Assembly: GCF_003952505.1 (NCBI RefSeq)
Contig: NZ_CP034450.1
Location: 2,852,001 to 2,916,000, forward strand
DNA from: Mesorhizobium sp. M4B.F.Ca.ET.058.02.1.1
GTDB taxonomy: Bacteria > Pseudomonadota > Alphaproteobacteria > Rhizobiales > Rhizobiaceae
Length of the DNA: 64,000 bases
Reading direction: 5' to 3'
Of this stretch, positions 1-8,674 are shown one piece after another. The notes under the pieces were generated by a model. That model was not told the DNA's origin, searched no databases, and saw only the letters and a list, made by a program, of their open reading frames with translations. The position numbers were made by a program, and so were the translations under genes. How positions within the stretch are numbered: the stretch's first letter is position 1; each line of letters begins with the position of its first letter.

Positions 1-2
1 CG

Positions 3-323
3 CGGTGTCTGGAGCTGCCTGACCTGCCGCCGCTTGAGTATAGTTGGTCGGGGATCGCCGCCGTCGAACCGGATTTCCTGCCGCATCTGATCGACCTCGG
101 CCCAAGTCTGATCGCCGCGCGCGCCTGCAACGGGCGCGGCATCGCCATGACCACGGCCATGGGCAAGGTGCTGGCCGACTGGGCGGCCGGGACAGAAGCG
201 CGGAGCCTACAGCTGCCATTCGCGCCGGCAGCGCCGATCCCGTTCCACGGCCTGCTGCGCTATGCGCCCAACATGCTGTTGCCGTGGAGCATGCTGCGCG
301 ACCGGCTGGATCGGACTGGGTAG
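3..323 (+). CDS. FAD-dependent oxidoreductase, C-terminal part only
   Basis: The window opens inside this gene. The 106 visible residues contain an ACNGRGIAM-type segment followed by a helix and a proline-rich tail. This is the usual end of DadA-like glycine/D-amino-acid oxidases, where the segment closes the FAD-binding domain. No start is visible, so substrate cannot be judged. The stop is at 321-323, shortly before a decayed methyltransferase fragment. The family call rests on the C-terminal motif alone. Confidence 0.55.
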   Translation, partial: RCLELPDLPPLEYSWSGIAAVEPDFLPHLIDLGPSLIAARACNGRGIAMTTAMGKVLADWAAGTEARSLQLPFAPAAPIPFHGLLRYAPNMLLPWSMLRDRLDRTG

Positions 324-393
324 GGGAGGTTCCGACGGTCGCGGTGATCGCGACCTCGTCGCCGACTTTGATGCTGCCCTTCGCGCTACGCTA

Positions 394-638
394 GCCGCAG
401 CTGGCTGCGCATCCGCCGGATCGAGGCGTTCACCGCCTTTCTCGAGGCGGGCAACCGGAAGGCCTCCGACGTGATCGAGATATCGCCCGGCTGGACCGCT
501 ATTGGAAGGCGACCCGTCCGAACTATCGCTCGGTCGACTTCCCCGACTTCAAGCTCTCCCGCGACCGCACCGACGAGCAAATCTCCGTCGTCATCGCCGA
601 CCAGGGGCTGGATCATGTGCAGCGGCCGACGCCGGCGT
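394..638 (+). pseudogene. Remnant of class I SAM methyltransferase (copy 1)
   Basis: Translation gives SWLRIRRIEAFTAFLEAGN, then ASDVIEISPGW, a frameshift near 492, and then NYRSVDFPDF and DRTDEQISVVIADQ up to HVQRP. This is the N-terminal third of a SAM-dependent methyltransferase. It lacks a start codon and is cut off after the HVQRP segment. The same stretch recurs, also damaged, at 8675-8990 on the same strand. The downstream junction near 638 coincides with the tail of the acyltransferase on the other strand. Confidence 0.75.
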
Positions 639-1778
639 CGTTTCCAGCATCGTCTTGCGGCCGAAGCGCTGGACGACGAAACGGCCAGCCTTCTGGCCCG
701 GAATCTCGATCAGGTTATAGGTGATCCAAGACAGCAGGCTAACCGTTGGCAGGACAATGAGAAGGACGATCGCGAAGCGAAGCGGCGCCACCAGATCGTG
801 GCCATATTGCGTGATGACGAAAGCCGCGACCGGTTGGAGAACCAACAGATGGATCAGGTAGATGCTGAAGGAAAGCTCTCCCATCAGATGAAAGAACCGG
901 TTGCCGAGCGTCGTGGCTATCCTTGCTGCCACGACAGCCGCCATTCCCGGCAGCATCCGATAGAGCACAAGCGCAAAGAAGCCCATCACCAGCACTTCGC
1001 GTATCAGCAGCTTTCCCAGCCCATATTCGCCGCCATAGGGCAGCGCCGCCAACAGCATGGCCAACGCCAGATGGAGAATGGGCCGTAGCCGGCTCGGATG
1101 CAGAACGCCGGCCAAAAGCATCCCGCACAGGAATATCTGCATCTTCAGCGCCAGGAACGACGGCATCGGAAAATGCACCGACATTTGCCCCATCGCAAAC
1201 ACGACGAGGCCGCCGAGCGCCGCGATCAGCACGGCGCTCCGTATCCAGTCGAGCCTGCGGACAAGCAGCATGACGGCCGGAAAGACCGCGTAAAACTGCA
1301 TCTCCAGCCCCAGGCTCCAGTCGGGAAGCGGCGTGCGGTAGGCGAAATTCGGCAACAGGCCAAACAGGAACAGAAGATGGGCGACGATGTTCTTCAGGCC
1401 GCTGTCGAGGTAACGCTCGGGCGCCTGATGCGATCTCAGCAGGAAGTCGTCGATGACCGTCCTGGATTCGTAGAGATAGGGCCCGAGCGCCAGCGCCAGG
1501 AAAAGCATGACATAGAACAGCGGCGCTATCCTGAAGTAGCGGCGTGTCCAGAATTTCAGCCAGGTCTCCGGACTTTGCCAAGGCTCCCTGTCCTGGCGAA
1601 GCTGGTAGTGGAACACCATCAGGAAACCGGACAGCATGATGAAGAGATCAACGCCGAGATCCGGTTCGCCCAGGACCGGAACACGCCAGCCGGTCAGAAG
1701 CAGACAGTGCCCGACAAGCACCCACATCGCGGCAAGCGCCCGAAGCCCGTCCAGGCATTCGACACGGGATCGGGTCAT
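591..1778 (-). CDS. Acyltransferase 3 family membrane protein (OafA/YrhL type)
   Basis: A 395-residue multi-pass membrane protein. It opens with RVECLDGLRALAAMWVLVGH, the conserved helix of acyltransferase-3 proteins that carries the essential His (residue 24). About ten hydrophobic helices follow to residue 360. Family members move acetyl or succinyl groups onto surface or periplasmic glycans; the acceptor here is unknown. The last roughly 20 residues are read antisense through the methyltransferase remnant, so the native C terminus was probably replaced when the two fragments were joined. No partner gene is adjacent. Confidence 0.85.
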   Translation of the reverse strand: MTRSRVECLDGLRALAAMWVLVGHCLLLTGWRVPVLGEPDLGVDLFIMLSGFLMVFHYQLRQDREPWQSPETWLKFWTRRYFRIAPLFYVMLFLALALGPYLYESRTVIDDFLLRSHQAPERYLDSGLKNIVAHLLFLFGLLPNFAYRTPLPDWSLGLEMQFYAVFPAVMLLVRRLDWIRSAVLIAALGGLVVFAMGQMSVHFPMPSFLALKMQIFLCGMLLAGVLHPSRLRPILHLALAMLLAALPYGGEYGLGKLLIREVLVMGFFALVLYRMLPGMAAVVAARIATTLGNRFFHLMGELSFSIYLIHLLVLQPVAAFVITQYGHDLVAPLRFAIVLLIVLPTVSLLSWITYNLIEIPGQKAGRFVVQRFGRKTMLETTPASAAAHDPAPGRR

Positions 1779-2128
1779 GCGAACTCCTTGAGAGCGGGAG
1801 CTTCAGCAATGCAAATCGTTCATCAAGGCAGGCCGGTGGCCGGGATGATACTGACACGCCAAAACCCCGTGCAGAAAACCCCGCCGCGAGGAGTTTCGAG
1901 CCGGTGCGCTGATATCGCAATGCAACAAATTTAACGCAGTGCAACATGAGCGGAGGTTTTGGGGGACCCGGGAGGAAAGGCGGAGGCCGGAACTGCCGAT
2001 CTCCCCCTTGTGTCCCTCGCGGGCGAGATCAGCCATATCACCGCCGCTTCACCAGCCGCGCATGCCGGCGCCAGTACCACCAGTCCAGCACGCGCCGGCG
2101 AAAGCTTCGCTTCATCGCGGTCATGGCG
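1779..2128. other. Intergenic stretch, no gene recognised
   Basis: About 350 bases between the acyltransferase start and the small phage-like gene. Reading frames on both strands are open but have no recognisable domain or convincing start. I see no tRNA or repeat. It may hold the acyltransferase promoter. Confidence 0.4.
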
Positions 2129-2323
2129 TCAGACTCCGAGCAGCACGCGGCGACGGCCGGCGAGATCGCCGGGCGCGAGGTCGGTCTTGACCGTGGAGAG
2201 CGTGCCCTGGCGCTGCTCGAGCTCAGCCCGCAGCGCAGCCTCGCGCGCCTGCACGTCCTTGTCCTGCGCGGTCGGCGTCGGCGGCAGCGGCTTCAGTTCC
2301 GGCGGTTTTTGAAACAGACACAT
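2129..2323 (-). CDS. Small proline-rich phage-like protein
   Basis: A 64-residue protein beginning MCLFQKPPELKPLPPTPTAQ, followed by a charged helix and a TVKTDLAPGDLAGRR-type end. Small proteins of this layout (MCLF, polyproline, charged helix, short Gly/Leu end) lie next to the internal virion/acetyltransferase-like gene in podovirus-like prophages. Here it directly follows such a gene (2324-2791), which is frameshifted. Likely a leftover of a phage morphogenesis module. The family assignment is from memory of the architecture. Confidence 0.5.
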   Translation of the reverse strand: MCLFQKPPELKPLPPTPTAQDKDVQAREAALRAELEQRQGTLSTVKTDLAPGDLAGRRRVLLGV

Positions 2324-2791
2324 TTTTCCACGTTTCCCTTGTCCAGTCATAGAGGAAGAAATCTTCGCCGTTCTTGCCGTAGCCCGGCAGGCGGCAGCGT
2401 TGCGTGGCGCCGAGCCTGTCCAGCCAGCGCAAGGCAAGATTGTTCCCGGCAAGCGCCCTCGCCTCGACCCGCCAGGCGCCCCTGGCCGCGACCTGGGCCC
2501 AAGCACGGTATGAAAGAAGCGCGTGATCTGAGGCACGCAGCGCCGCGTGCGGCGCGTGCCCCAGCTCCAGGCGATCCACAGCCCGCCGCGCTGCTCGGCG
2601 GCGCCGAAGCCGGCCTCCGGATTGCCGTCGAGTTCGGCGACATGGGCAATGCCCTGCAGGGCAGTGAGCGCCAGCAGCGCCGGCGTCCAATGGTCGAGCT
2701 GGCATTCGATCTCGACCCGGTCTTCGGGGCGCAGGTTGGCGGCGATGTAGGAGAGATCGCGCAGCGTGGCGGGAATGATGCGGAGGGGCAT
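2324..2791 (-). pseudogene. Frameshifted phage GNAT-like virion protein (DUF2833-like)
   Basis: The ATG at 2791 opens MPLRIIPATLRDLSYIAANL, with LWIAWSWGT and VPQITRFF segments downstream in the same frame. Near 2490 the homology moves to another frame, giving VEARALAGNNLALRWLDRLG and then GEDFFLYDWTRETW. The parts together follow the phage internal-virion/GNAT-like family (DUF2833), with its NLAxRWLxxLGA core. One net indel separates the two halves, so no full product is made. With the small gene downstream it forms a two-gene phage scar without capsid, portal or tail genes. Confidence 0.6.
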
Positions 2792-2865
2792 GAGCGGGGA
2801 CGCGTTTTGCGGGAGCCTCGGAGACCTTGACCGGCATCGCCGCCGGTGACCTACTTCGATCATCG

Positions 2866-2877
2866 AACGTGCACGTT
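2866..2877. promoter_or_regulatory. Perfect 12-bp palindrome upstream of SnoaL-like gene
   Basis: AACGTGCACGTT reads identically on both strands and sits about 30 bases before the next start codon. The size and position suit an operator for a dimeric repressor, but no regulator gene is adjacent. Confidence 0.3.
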
Positions 2878-2907
2878 ATCTGCTATCCGACCGGAGGAGA
2901 CGGGCGA

Positions 2908-3279
2908 ATGGACATTCGATCGACGCTGACGGAGCTATGCGAGGCCTTCAACGCCCACGATCTCGATCGCATCATGGCGTGCTTTGCCGACGACTGCGTC
3001 CTGGAGATGCCGAGAGGCAACAAGCCATGGGGTTCCCGCTTCGAAGGCAAAGCGAAAGTTCGCGATGCGCTGGCTGCACGCTTCGAAGGCTTGCCCGATG
3101 TTCACTACGGCAACGGTGAGCATTTCGTGGACGCGACGGCCAATACCGGCATCTCGAAATGGCTCCTCACCGGCACTGCCCGCGACGGGACGAGAAAAGA
3201 AGTCCGCGGTTGCGACTTCTACACGTTCCGCGACGGCAAGGTGATCCGCAAGGACTCGTACTGGAAGATCGTCGAGTAG
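2908..3279 (+). CDS. SnoaL-like / nuclear transport factor 2-fold protein
   Basis: 123 residues, start ATG at 2908 with GGAGGAG about 10 bases upstream. The N-terminal helix (LTELCEAFNAHDLDRIMACF) followed by FADDCVLEMPRG, then strands with DFYTFRDGKVIRKDSYWKI at the end, is the SnoaL-like cone-shaped barrel. Such proteins are small isomerases, hydrolases or ligand binders; the substrate cannot be read from sequence. It stands alone and converges with the broken flavin monooxygenase. Confidence 0.75.
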   Translation: MDIRSTLTELCEAFNAHDLDRIMACFADDCVLEMPRGNKPWGSRFEGKAKVRDALAARFEGLPDVHYGNGEHFVDATANTGISKWLLTGTARDGTRKEVRGCDFYTFRDGKVIRKDSYWKIVE

Positions 3280-3333
3280 CAGCTGGGGCGGCAAACGAAA
3301 CGCTCAACCGAATTGCGGTGACAGTGCACTATT

Positions 3334-4574
3334 TTATGGCTGATCAGTCCGAGTTAACATATGGCCGACAAATCGACGCGCCTCGTCTTCGACAGCCATA
3401 ATGGTGCCTGACCGGCGTGTGGACGCAAAATCAAGCCCGGCAAAATAGATTCCGGGAACCGGGGCAATGCCATCTTCGTGAACCGGCTGACGTCGCTCGT
3501 CGAGAACGCCGGGTATATCGATCCAGCTGAAGTCGCCCTCGAAGCCCGTGCACCAGACAATCGCTGAAATGTTCCGCTCAACGAGATCGAGCGACAGAAT
3601 GGGGGCCGGGGTAGGCGCGGAGCGACCGCCTCCGCCTCGTCCTCAACGGGCGCGGGAGCGTTGAGACCATTACATCTGATAAATTCATCGATACGGCTTT
3701 TGAACTGCGCGGAAATCTCGTCGCCGAACCGAATGTTTTCGAGAACGTCGTCGGTGAAGACGAGCCGACCGCTATCCACTCCGACAAATCGTCCCAGCAG
3801 CACAACGCCCTGCGCGCTGAGAGACTGCAAGCTTATCGTGTGCAACGCGCCAAGCATGGGCCGAGCGGCAACGCGGCCGGACGGATCGACGAAATCCTTG
3901 CGGGGCACGTCAAACAATCCGGTCTTCACCAACCACACGGCAATGTCGTGCCCGCGATAGCGTCGTGGCAGACGGCCAATATGGCCCGCCGCAAGATAAG
4001 TCTCCCTGCCCGCCAGGATCAGGTCTTCGGCGATCTGGCAACCTGACTGTGCGCTGCCGACGACAAGCACGGCTCCGGCTGGAAGGTCGCCGGCATTACG
4101 GAAGTCTGAAGCGTCAAGCTGCACTGGCCCGCCCCTCAACGCGGAGGCCGAAGGCGGCCGACGCGGGCGGTTCAGGCTGCCGCTGGCGACAACCACGTTT
4201 TTCGCCAGCCACGTCTGCTCCGGCGTCACGACGCGAAAGACCCCGTTACTTGCTTCCAGTTTTGTGACCGAGACGCCGGTGCGAACCGGCAGTCGGCGCC
4301 GCCGCGCATAGTCCTCGAGCAGCGTCACAAACCCTGTATGCGTCATAAACCCTTCAGGGTCCGCGCCATCGTAACTATCGCCGGGCATCACGCTGTACAT
4401 GTTGGGAAGATTGAAGTGGAACGAGTCCCAACGTTGGGTCCGCCACGTTTCGCCGACGCGCCCGCGCTCCAGGACGCAGTGCCGCATATCGGCCTGCGCC
4501 AGCGCATAGCTGACGCCGAGACCGGCCCACCCAGCGCCCACGACCACGGCATCAAGAACGCCCGCTTCGTCCAT
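3334..4574 (-). pseudogene. Flavin-containing monooxygenase, frameshifted near the C terminus
   Basis: Begins MDEAGVLDAVVVGAGWAGLG, an FAD dinucleotide-binding motif at residues 10-20. A second nucleotide-binding motif, VLVVGSAQSGCQIAEDL, lies in the middle, as in FMO/YhhB-type NAD(P)H-dependent monooxygenases. In the run at 3601-3605 (five G on the plus strand) one base appears to be missing. With six, the frame continues through IVWCTGFEGDFSWIDIPGV and GIYFAGLDFASTRRSGTI to a stop at 3334. As written, the product has a nonsense tail of about 85 residues. It may be a real frameshift or a homopolymer error. Confidence 0.8.
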
Positions 4575-5005
4575 GGCAGCTTCCTCCCACGGTAAGTATT
4601 ATCATGGAAGGCGGGAAAACGGGCAAGCAAGACGGACATCTGGCGGTGGTCAGCAACCACTGACTTAGTCGAAAATGACCCGCGTCGCACAGCCAAGCTG
4701 GAACGGGACGGATTCGAACCTCGTCATGGGAATGCGAGAGGTGGTTCGCCCAGGTCAGTAACAATGTGTCGAGGCGGAGTTCGGTCCGCGGCTCACTCCG
4801 CGGGCGGCGTGCCGGCCATGCGCCTGTCAATTCGCACCGTCTTCAACAGCGTCTCATGCGGTGATCGCACGATGGCGATATCAGCAGGCCGACGATGCTT
4901 AGATGCAGCCGCTCCGCTGCCGCCAGGAATTGGCTTAGTTGCTCGGTGCTGCTTGGTGGTCGCCTTAGTAAAGGGCGGCCTATGCTAAGTTGCCACCGAA
5001 TGTTG
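4575..5005. other. Intergenic stretch with tRNA-T-arm-like sequence
   Basis: No coding region is recognisable. Around 4700-4725 the minus strand reads GAGGTTCGAATCCGTC followed by CCGTTCCA, which resembles the T arm and acceptor end of a tRNA. No matching 5' half, anticodon arm or paired acceptor strand is seen. It could be a decayed tRNA end or an attachment-site scar beside the recombinase module. It is not a functional tRNA. Confidence 0.25.
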
Positions 5006-5221
5006 TCAGGCGGCGTCCGATTCCGTATATCCCGCAGGCTGCTTCACCCCGCCCGTGCCATCGCACTCAGCGCATGTCACGGTAATTCCAGGACATCTGT
5101 GCCGATGCGTGCCCGCCGGGCAGCAATGACCGTTCGAGCTTCGCCATCTCGCACAATCGAACATCGTGCCGGTACCGCCGCAGCCTTGGCACTCGCCAAT
5201 CTTAAATAACGCCAACCCCAT
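5006..5221 (-). CDS. Small Cys-rich protein with two CxxCxGxG motifs
   Basis: 71 residues if the ATG at 5221 is used; an upstream GTG at 5290 would add 23. It has CQGCGGTG near the start and CAECDGTG near the end, plus further Cys/His between them. These are the zinc-binding repeats of DnaJ-type zinc fingers, here without a J domain. It lies downstream of the RepB-C and recombinase genes on the same strand and may be their third partner. Function unknown. Confidence 0.45.
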   Translation of the reverse strand: MGLALFKIGECQGCGGTGTMFDCARWRSSNGHCCPAGTHRHRCPGITVTCAECDGTGGVKQPAGYTESDAA

Positions 5222-5316
5222 TTTCGGCCAACCCTGCATGCGCTGCCTGGCAACGCCGCTACCCACGTTTAGACCGCAGCGGGTCCCCACCCCCTGATGA
5301 CATTACCGTAGGGCAA

Positions 5317-6141
5317 TTAAGGATTTTCTAAAACAGGGAATCTGGGAGTTGTCTCCAATCCCTGTTGAAATGCCGCAAATTGTTCTGGGAAACGAGGGGC
5401 GAGATACCGCACCACCTTGGGACTGTCCATCAGGCGGTTGATATACCCTCGCGCCGCCAAAAGTTCGAGACTCCACGAGCCCCAGCGCTCGGCGGCGTTT
5501 CGGAACTCCTGGCTCAACTCGGCAAACTCAATTTCCATAGCGGTCAACCGTACGGCATCAATGCCAGCGAACTGCCATCGCGGCGTCGAAGGGTCCGCAA
5601 GCTGTGACTGCGGCGTGAGGGCGATGAAAACCCTTGCGGTATTGAGCTTTACCCTTTCCAGCGCAACCATGAGTTGGGCGATCTCGATCTGCCGGCTTGG
5701 CACGACCTGGCGCAGCAGGCCGAACATTTTTGGCGGAACGACGCAATCCTGCAAAAGCTCAAGGACTTCCGGGCAAATTCCTCCGATAAGCTGCTTGCTC
5801 GTCGTTTCGCTTTGGTTCGGTTTCGCTTCGGCGATGGGGGCAGTCAGGCCCACAATTCTATCCGCCAGTGTCGCTGGCATCAGCACGAAACCTTCCGACT
5901 TCAGCAGGTCTCGAAACATGTCAACGGCCAGCAACTGGCGGAATGCTTGCACAACGATATCTAGCCGCTCCCGCAACGCTTTCGCCTCGCCAATGAAGCA
6001 CCGCATTCGATCGGTCAGCTTTCTATACGTCTTAACAAACGGGTACTTCTTCAGCGTCCTGGCCGGCTCGCGCAAATCGCCCGTTAGATGAATTGCATGT
6101 CGGCTGCTCTTCAAGATGGGAGAGGCTTCAGCTTGCGTCAT
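5317..6141 (-). CDS. RepB-like plasmid partition C-terminal domain protein
   Basis: 274 residues. The central part (ICPEVLELLQDCVVPPKMF, then RQIEIAQLMVALERV and ALTPQSQL) matches the C-terminal region of RepB/ParB-type partition proteins of rhizobial repABC replicons. There is no ParB nuclease-like domain in front. The start ATG overlaps the stop of the recombinase (ATGA at 6138-6141), so the two are translationally coupled. This pairing suggests that it assists or regulates the recombinase rather than segregating a replicon. That role is inference. Confidence 0.65.
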   Translation of the reverse strand: MTQAEASPILKSSRHAIHLTGDLREPARTLKKYPFVKTYRKLTDRMRCFIGEAKALRERLDIVVQAFRQLLAVDMFRDLLKSEGFVLMPATLADRIVGLTAPIAEAKPNQSETTSKQLIGGICPEVLELLQDCVVPPKMFGLLRQVVPSRQIEIAQLMVALERVKLNTARVFIALTPQSQLADPSTPRWQFAGIDAVRLTAMEIEFAELSQEFRNAAERWGSWSLELLAARGYINRLMDSPKVVRYLAPRFPEQFAAFQQGLETTPRFPVLENP

Positions 6142-7700
6142 GCTGCTCTTCCGATGGGTGCCCGTTTTGCCAATTCGACCAACGGCGCCAGAGACGGGAA
6201 TAGGAAGGCGTCAAGGCGCACGCCGTTGTTTGGGGAAAGCATGGGCGGTGCCTGCTCGGCTTCCCAGGCCGGCGCAATGAAATAATCGCGAACCGTTGCA
6301 TTATCGGGCAGCACCCGGATCAGCACCGAAACGTCACCCCCCAACAGCCGGCGCTTGCGGAATGGCCAGTGAGAGTATCCGTAAGGCGAGGGCCGGCAGC
6401 GGGCGATCCACATGGCGATAGTGAATTCCTCATTGACCCTCACAAGCTTGGCATTGGAGTCGTAATCGGCCACGCCTCCGGCGTGGCCGATTGCCGCCAC
6501 AAGATCCTGAATGATTTCAAGCCGTCGCCGATGAAGCTGGGTTATGACGTTGAAGTAGCGGTAGTTCGCCGACGCCTCATATCCAACCAGGTCGTAAGCC
6601 GCCTGCAGCGTTCCGAAGCGATGGATGTACATGCTTTTCGTCGAAAGGCCGGGCGTCGCGTTGATAATTGAGCCCGAGAGCGATCCTCGTTCATTTAGAA
6701 GCTTGGAAAGGTCGGCTAGCAACTGAACGTTGCTGATACGGGTCGCACGCGTCTTTGCAACGGCTCGGGCACGCTCGAAAAGCTTTTGGCTTATCAGCGG
6801 CACCGACACGTTGTCCGCACGAATCCATGCACTGGGTGGATTCTTCACCCTTCTGGTATGCAGCCTTTCGGACGTCCGGTTCCAGACATTGTTGCCGATG
6901 TACTTCTCATTGGTCAGGATCGAGCGCACGGACGCGGTCGTCCACAGCCGGTCCAGGTCCGTGACGATGCCGCGCTCGTTCAAATCTCTCGCGATTTGGA
7001 CTTCAAGCCTGCCCTTCACAAACTGCTTGAAGATCCAGCGCACCGTCGCGATTTCCGCTTCGGGTCCGGGCACAAGGATGACACGGTCGGACGCCAGGGC
7101 CTTCCATTCATTGCGCTTGAGGACTGCTTTCGGCTTTCCTGCAGCATCGACGAGCAGGCGCCGCAAACCATAGCCAGCGTAACCGCCGCCGCGAAAGCCC
7201 ATCTTGACCGCTCGGGTTTGACCGAGGAAGGTCTTCTGCGAGAGCATCCGGCTCAGCTCGGCGGCTATGCTGCGTTTGATGGCTTTCAGCACATCGGATC
7301 CGACGCTGCCGTCATTCGCAAACTGCTCGGCGCAGTACTCGATCCGCACGCCGGCCATTTGGCATCGGTATTCATACGAAGCGCTTTCATCTATGTTCTG
7401 AAAGCGCCCCCAGCGGCTGACATCGTACACGACGACCGTTTCGAAATCCGCTTGCCCGTTTTCAACATCCTCCAACAGCCGGCGCAGCCCCGGCCGTCTT
7501 TCAATGTTCAGGCCGCTTCTGCCGGCGTCCTCATAGGTGGCGACAATGTCGTAACCCATGAGGTCGGCATAGACCTCGATAGCATCCCTCTGATTTTCAA
7601 TGGAGTAAGTTTGCCGGTCGATTGACATACGCAGATATTGCGCCGCGCGAATACGTCGCCTCCCCGAAGGAGGGCCGCCAGTCGCTGCACCCTTGTTCAT
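6138..7700 (-). CDS. Large serine recombinase
   Basis: 520 residues. The resolvase domain at residues 16-170 contains the catalytic Ser26 in QYLRMS and the conserved DAGRSGLNIERRPGL and YDVSRWGR segments. A recombinase domain follows at about 190-300 (GYGLRR, RDLNERGI, SVRSILTNEKYIGN), then a 200-residue C-terminal DNA-binding region. Length and layout fit site-specific integrases/transposases of the large serine class. No att repeats were found around it. It is coupled by 4 bases to the RepB-C gene, and no cargo genes are evident beyond that pair and the Cys-rich protein. Confidence 0.88.
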   Translation of the reverse strand: MNKGAATGGPPSGRRRIRAAQYLRMSIDRQTYSIENQRDAIEVYADLMGYDIVATYEDAGRSGLNIERRPGLRRLLEDVENGQADFETVVVYDVSRWGRFQNIDESASYEYRCQMAGVRIEYCAEQFANDGSVGSDVLKAIKRSIAAELSRMLSQKTFLGQTRAVKMGFRGGGYAGYGLRRLLVDAAGKPKAVLKRNEWKALASDRVILVPGPEAEIATVRWIFKQFVKGRLEVQIARDLNERGIVTDLDRLWTTASVRSILTNEKYIGNNVWNRTSERLHTRRVKNPPSAWIRADNVSVPLISQKLFERARAVAKTRATRISNVQLLADLSKLLNERGSLSGSIINATPGLSTKSMYIHRFGTLQAAYDLVGYEASANYRYFNVITQLHRRRLEIIQDLVAAIGHAGGVADYDSNAKLVRVNEEFTIAMWIARCRPSPYGYSHWPFRKRRLLGGDVSVLIRVLPDNATVRDYFIAPAWEAEQAPPMLSPNNGVRLDAFLFPSLAPLVELAKRAPIGRAA

Positions 7701-7777
7701 CGCCTCGCGCCGTCGTACCGATACTTCAGTCTAGCAATTGGCGACATGCGGCTTGGTTAGGAATAACGGTCCATTTT

Positions 7778-8146
7778 ATGTCGAATTCCTCACTTCTTTC
7801 GAGGAGCATCGACTCAGGCGCGGAGGATTTGCGGCACTACATCGGACTGATCCACAAGGAAGCGGACAGCGACTTCGGCGTATCCTTCCCGGACTTTCCA
7901 GACGTGCGGGTCAACGTCACCATGCCGGAGGATGTCCTCCACCAGATCAACCAATATGCGGAACGTCATGGTTGCAGTCGCTCCGGCTTTCTGACTGCCG
8001 CTGCGAAAATGGCGATGCGGACCGAGGCGGCCTTGCGCTTTCGCAACCTGAATCAAGTCGAAACGTTATCGTGCTGTTCGCGCAGGGCGTTTGCGGTTTG
8101 GCGACCACGATCCTCAAGAGCCGAGAAACCATGTCTTACTTCGTGA
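7778..8146 (+). pseudogene. hicB-like antitoxin with internal deletion
   Basis: Residues from about 19 read HYIGLIHKEADSDFGVSFPD, the N-terminal HicB fold. They are joined directly to VRVNVTMPEDVLHQINQYAE and HGCSRSGFLTAAAKMAM, the C-terminal DNA-binding part. In normal HicB proteins roughly 60 residues lie between these segments. The deletion is exactly in frame. The tail beyond residue 90 is unrelated. No hicA toxin gene is adjacent. This is most likely a dead antitoxin, though a DNA-binding mini-protein is conceivable. Confidence 0.7.
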
Positions 8147-8240
8147 GGAACACCGCCTACGTTCCGCCGCAATGCGCCAGCAACTGGCAACCATTCGCCC
8201 CCAATTTCAGTCTCTGGGGCGCTTCAGAGGAGTTCTAGAG

Positions 8241-8558
8241 ATGATCATCAAGAAGGCTATTCTGGCCGTGCTCATAACCGCGGCCCTTGCCGGCTGCGAG
8301 ACGCAGACCGAAAGCCAGCAGCGGGCCACCACCGGCGCGCTGGTCGGCGGCGCCGGCGGCGCGCTGGTCGGCCAGGCGATCGGCGGCAACACCAAGAGCA
8401 CGGTCATCGGCGCGGCCGGCGGCGCGCTGCTCGGCGCGGTCGTCGGCTCGGCCACGACGCCGCAGCGCCGCGGCGAGCAGCTTTGCCGCTACCAGGATCG
8501 CTACGGCCGCATCTACACCGCGCCCTGCGACGACCGGTACTACAACGGCGACTATTGA
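8241..8558 (+). CDS. Glycine-zipper lipoprotein (17-kDa surface antigen-like)
   Basis: 105 residues. The signal peptide MIIKKAILAVLITAALAGC ends in a lipobox with Cys19. A glycine-zipper membrane segment follows (ATTGALVGGAGGALVGQAI and AAGGALLGAVVG), then a short C-terminal domain with RYQDRYGRIY. It is probably an outer-membrane lipoprotein with an envelope-stress or structural role. A purine-rich site lies 5-12 bases before the ATG. No operon partner. Confidence 0.82.
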   Translation: MIIKKAILAVLITAALAGCETQTESQQRATTGALVGGAGGALVGQAIGGNTKSTVIGAAGGALLGAVVGSATTPQRRGEQLCRYQDRYGRIYTAPCDDRYYNGDY

Positions 8559-8674
8559 TCCCAGACACTTGGCTGGGGAGGCCGGCGTTTTGGGCGCTGG
8601 CCTCCTCGTAGCGCCATTCATTTGTACGGTTCTCGATGTAGAAGGAGTCTGGCGGCGGGACCTCCGGAGAAGGT

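Noticed and set aside
4697..4730. tRNA-like T arm and acceptor end on the minus strand
   Set aside because: Only the 3' end is tRNA-like; the stem pairing is poor and no D arm, anticodon arm or 5' acceptor strand exists upstream.
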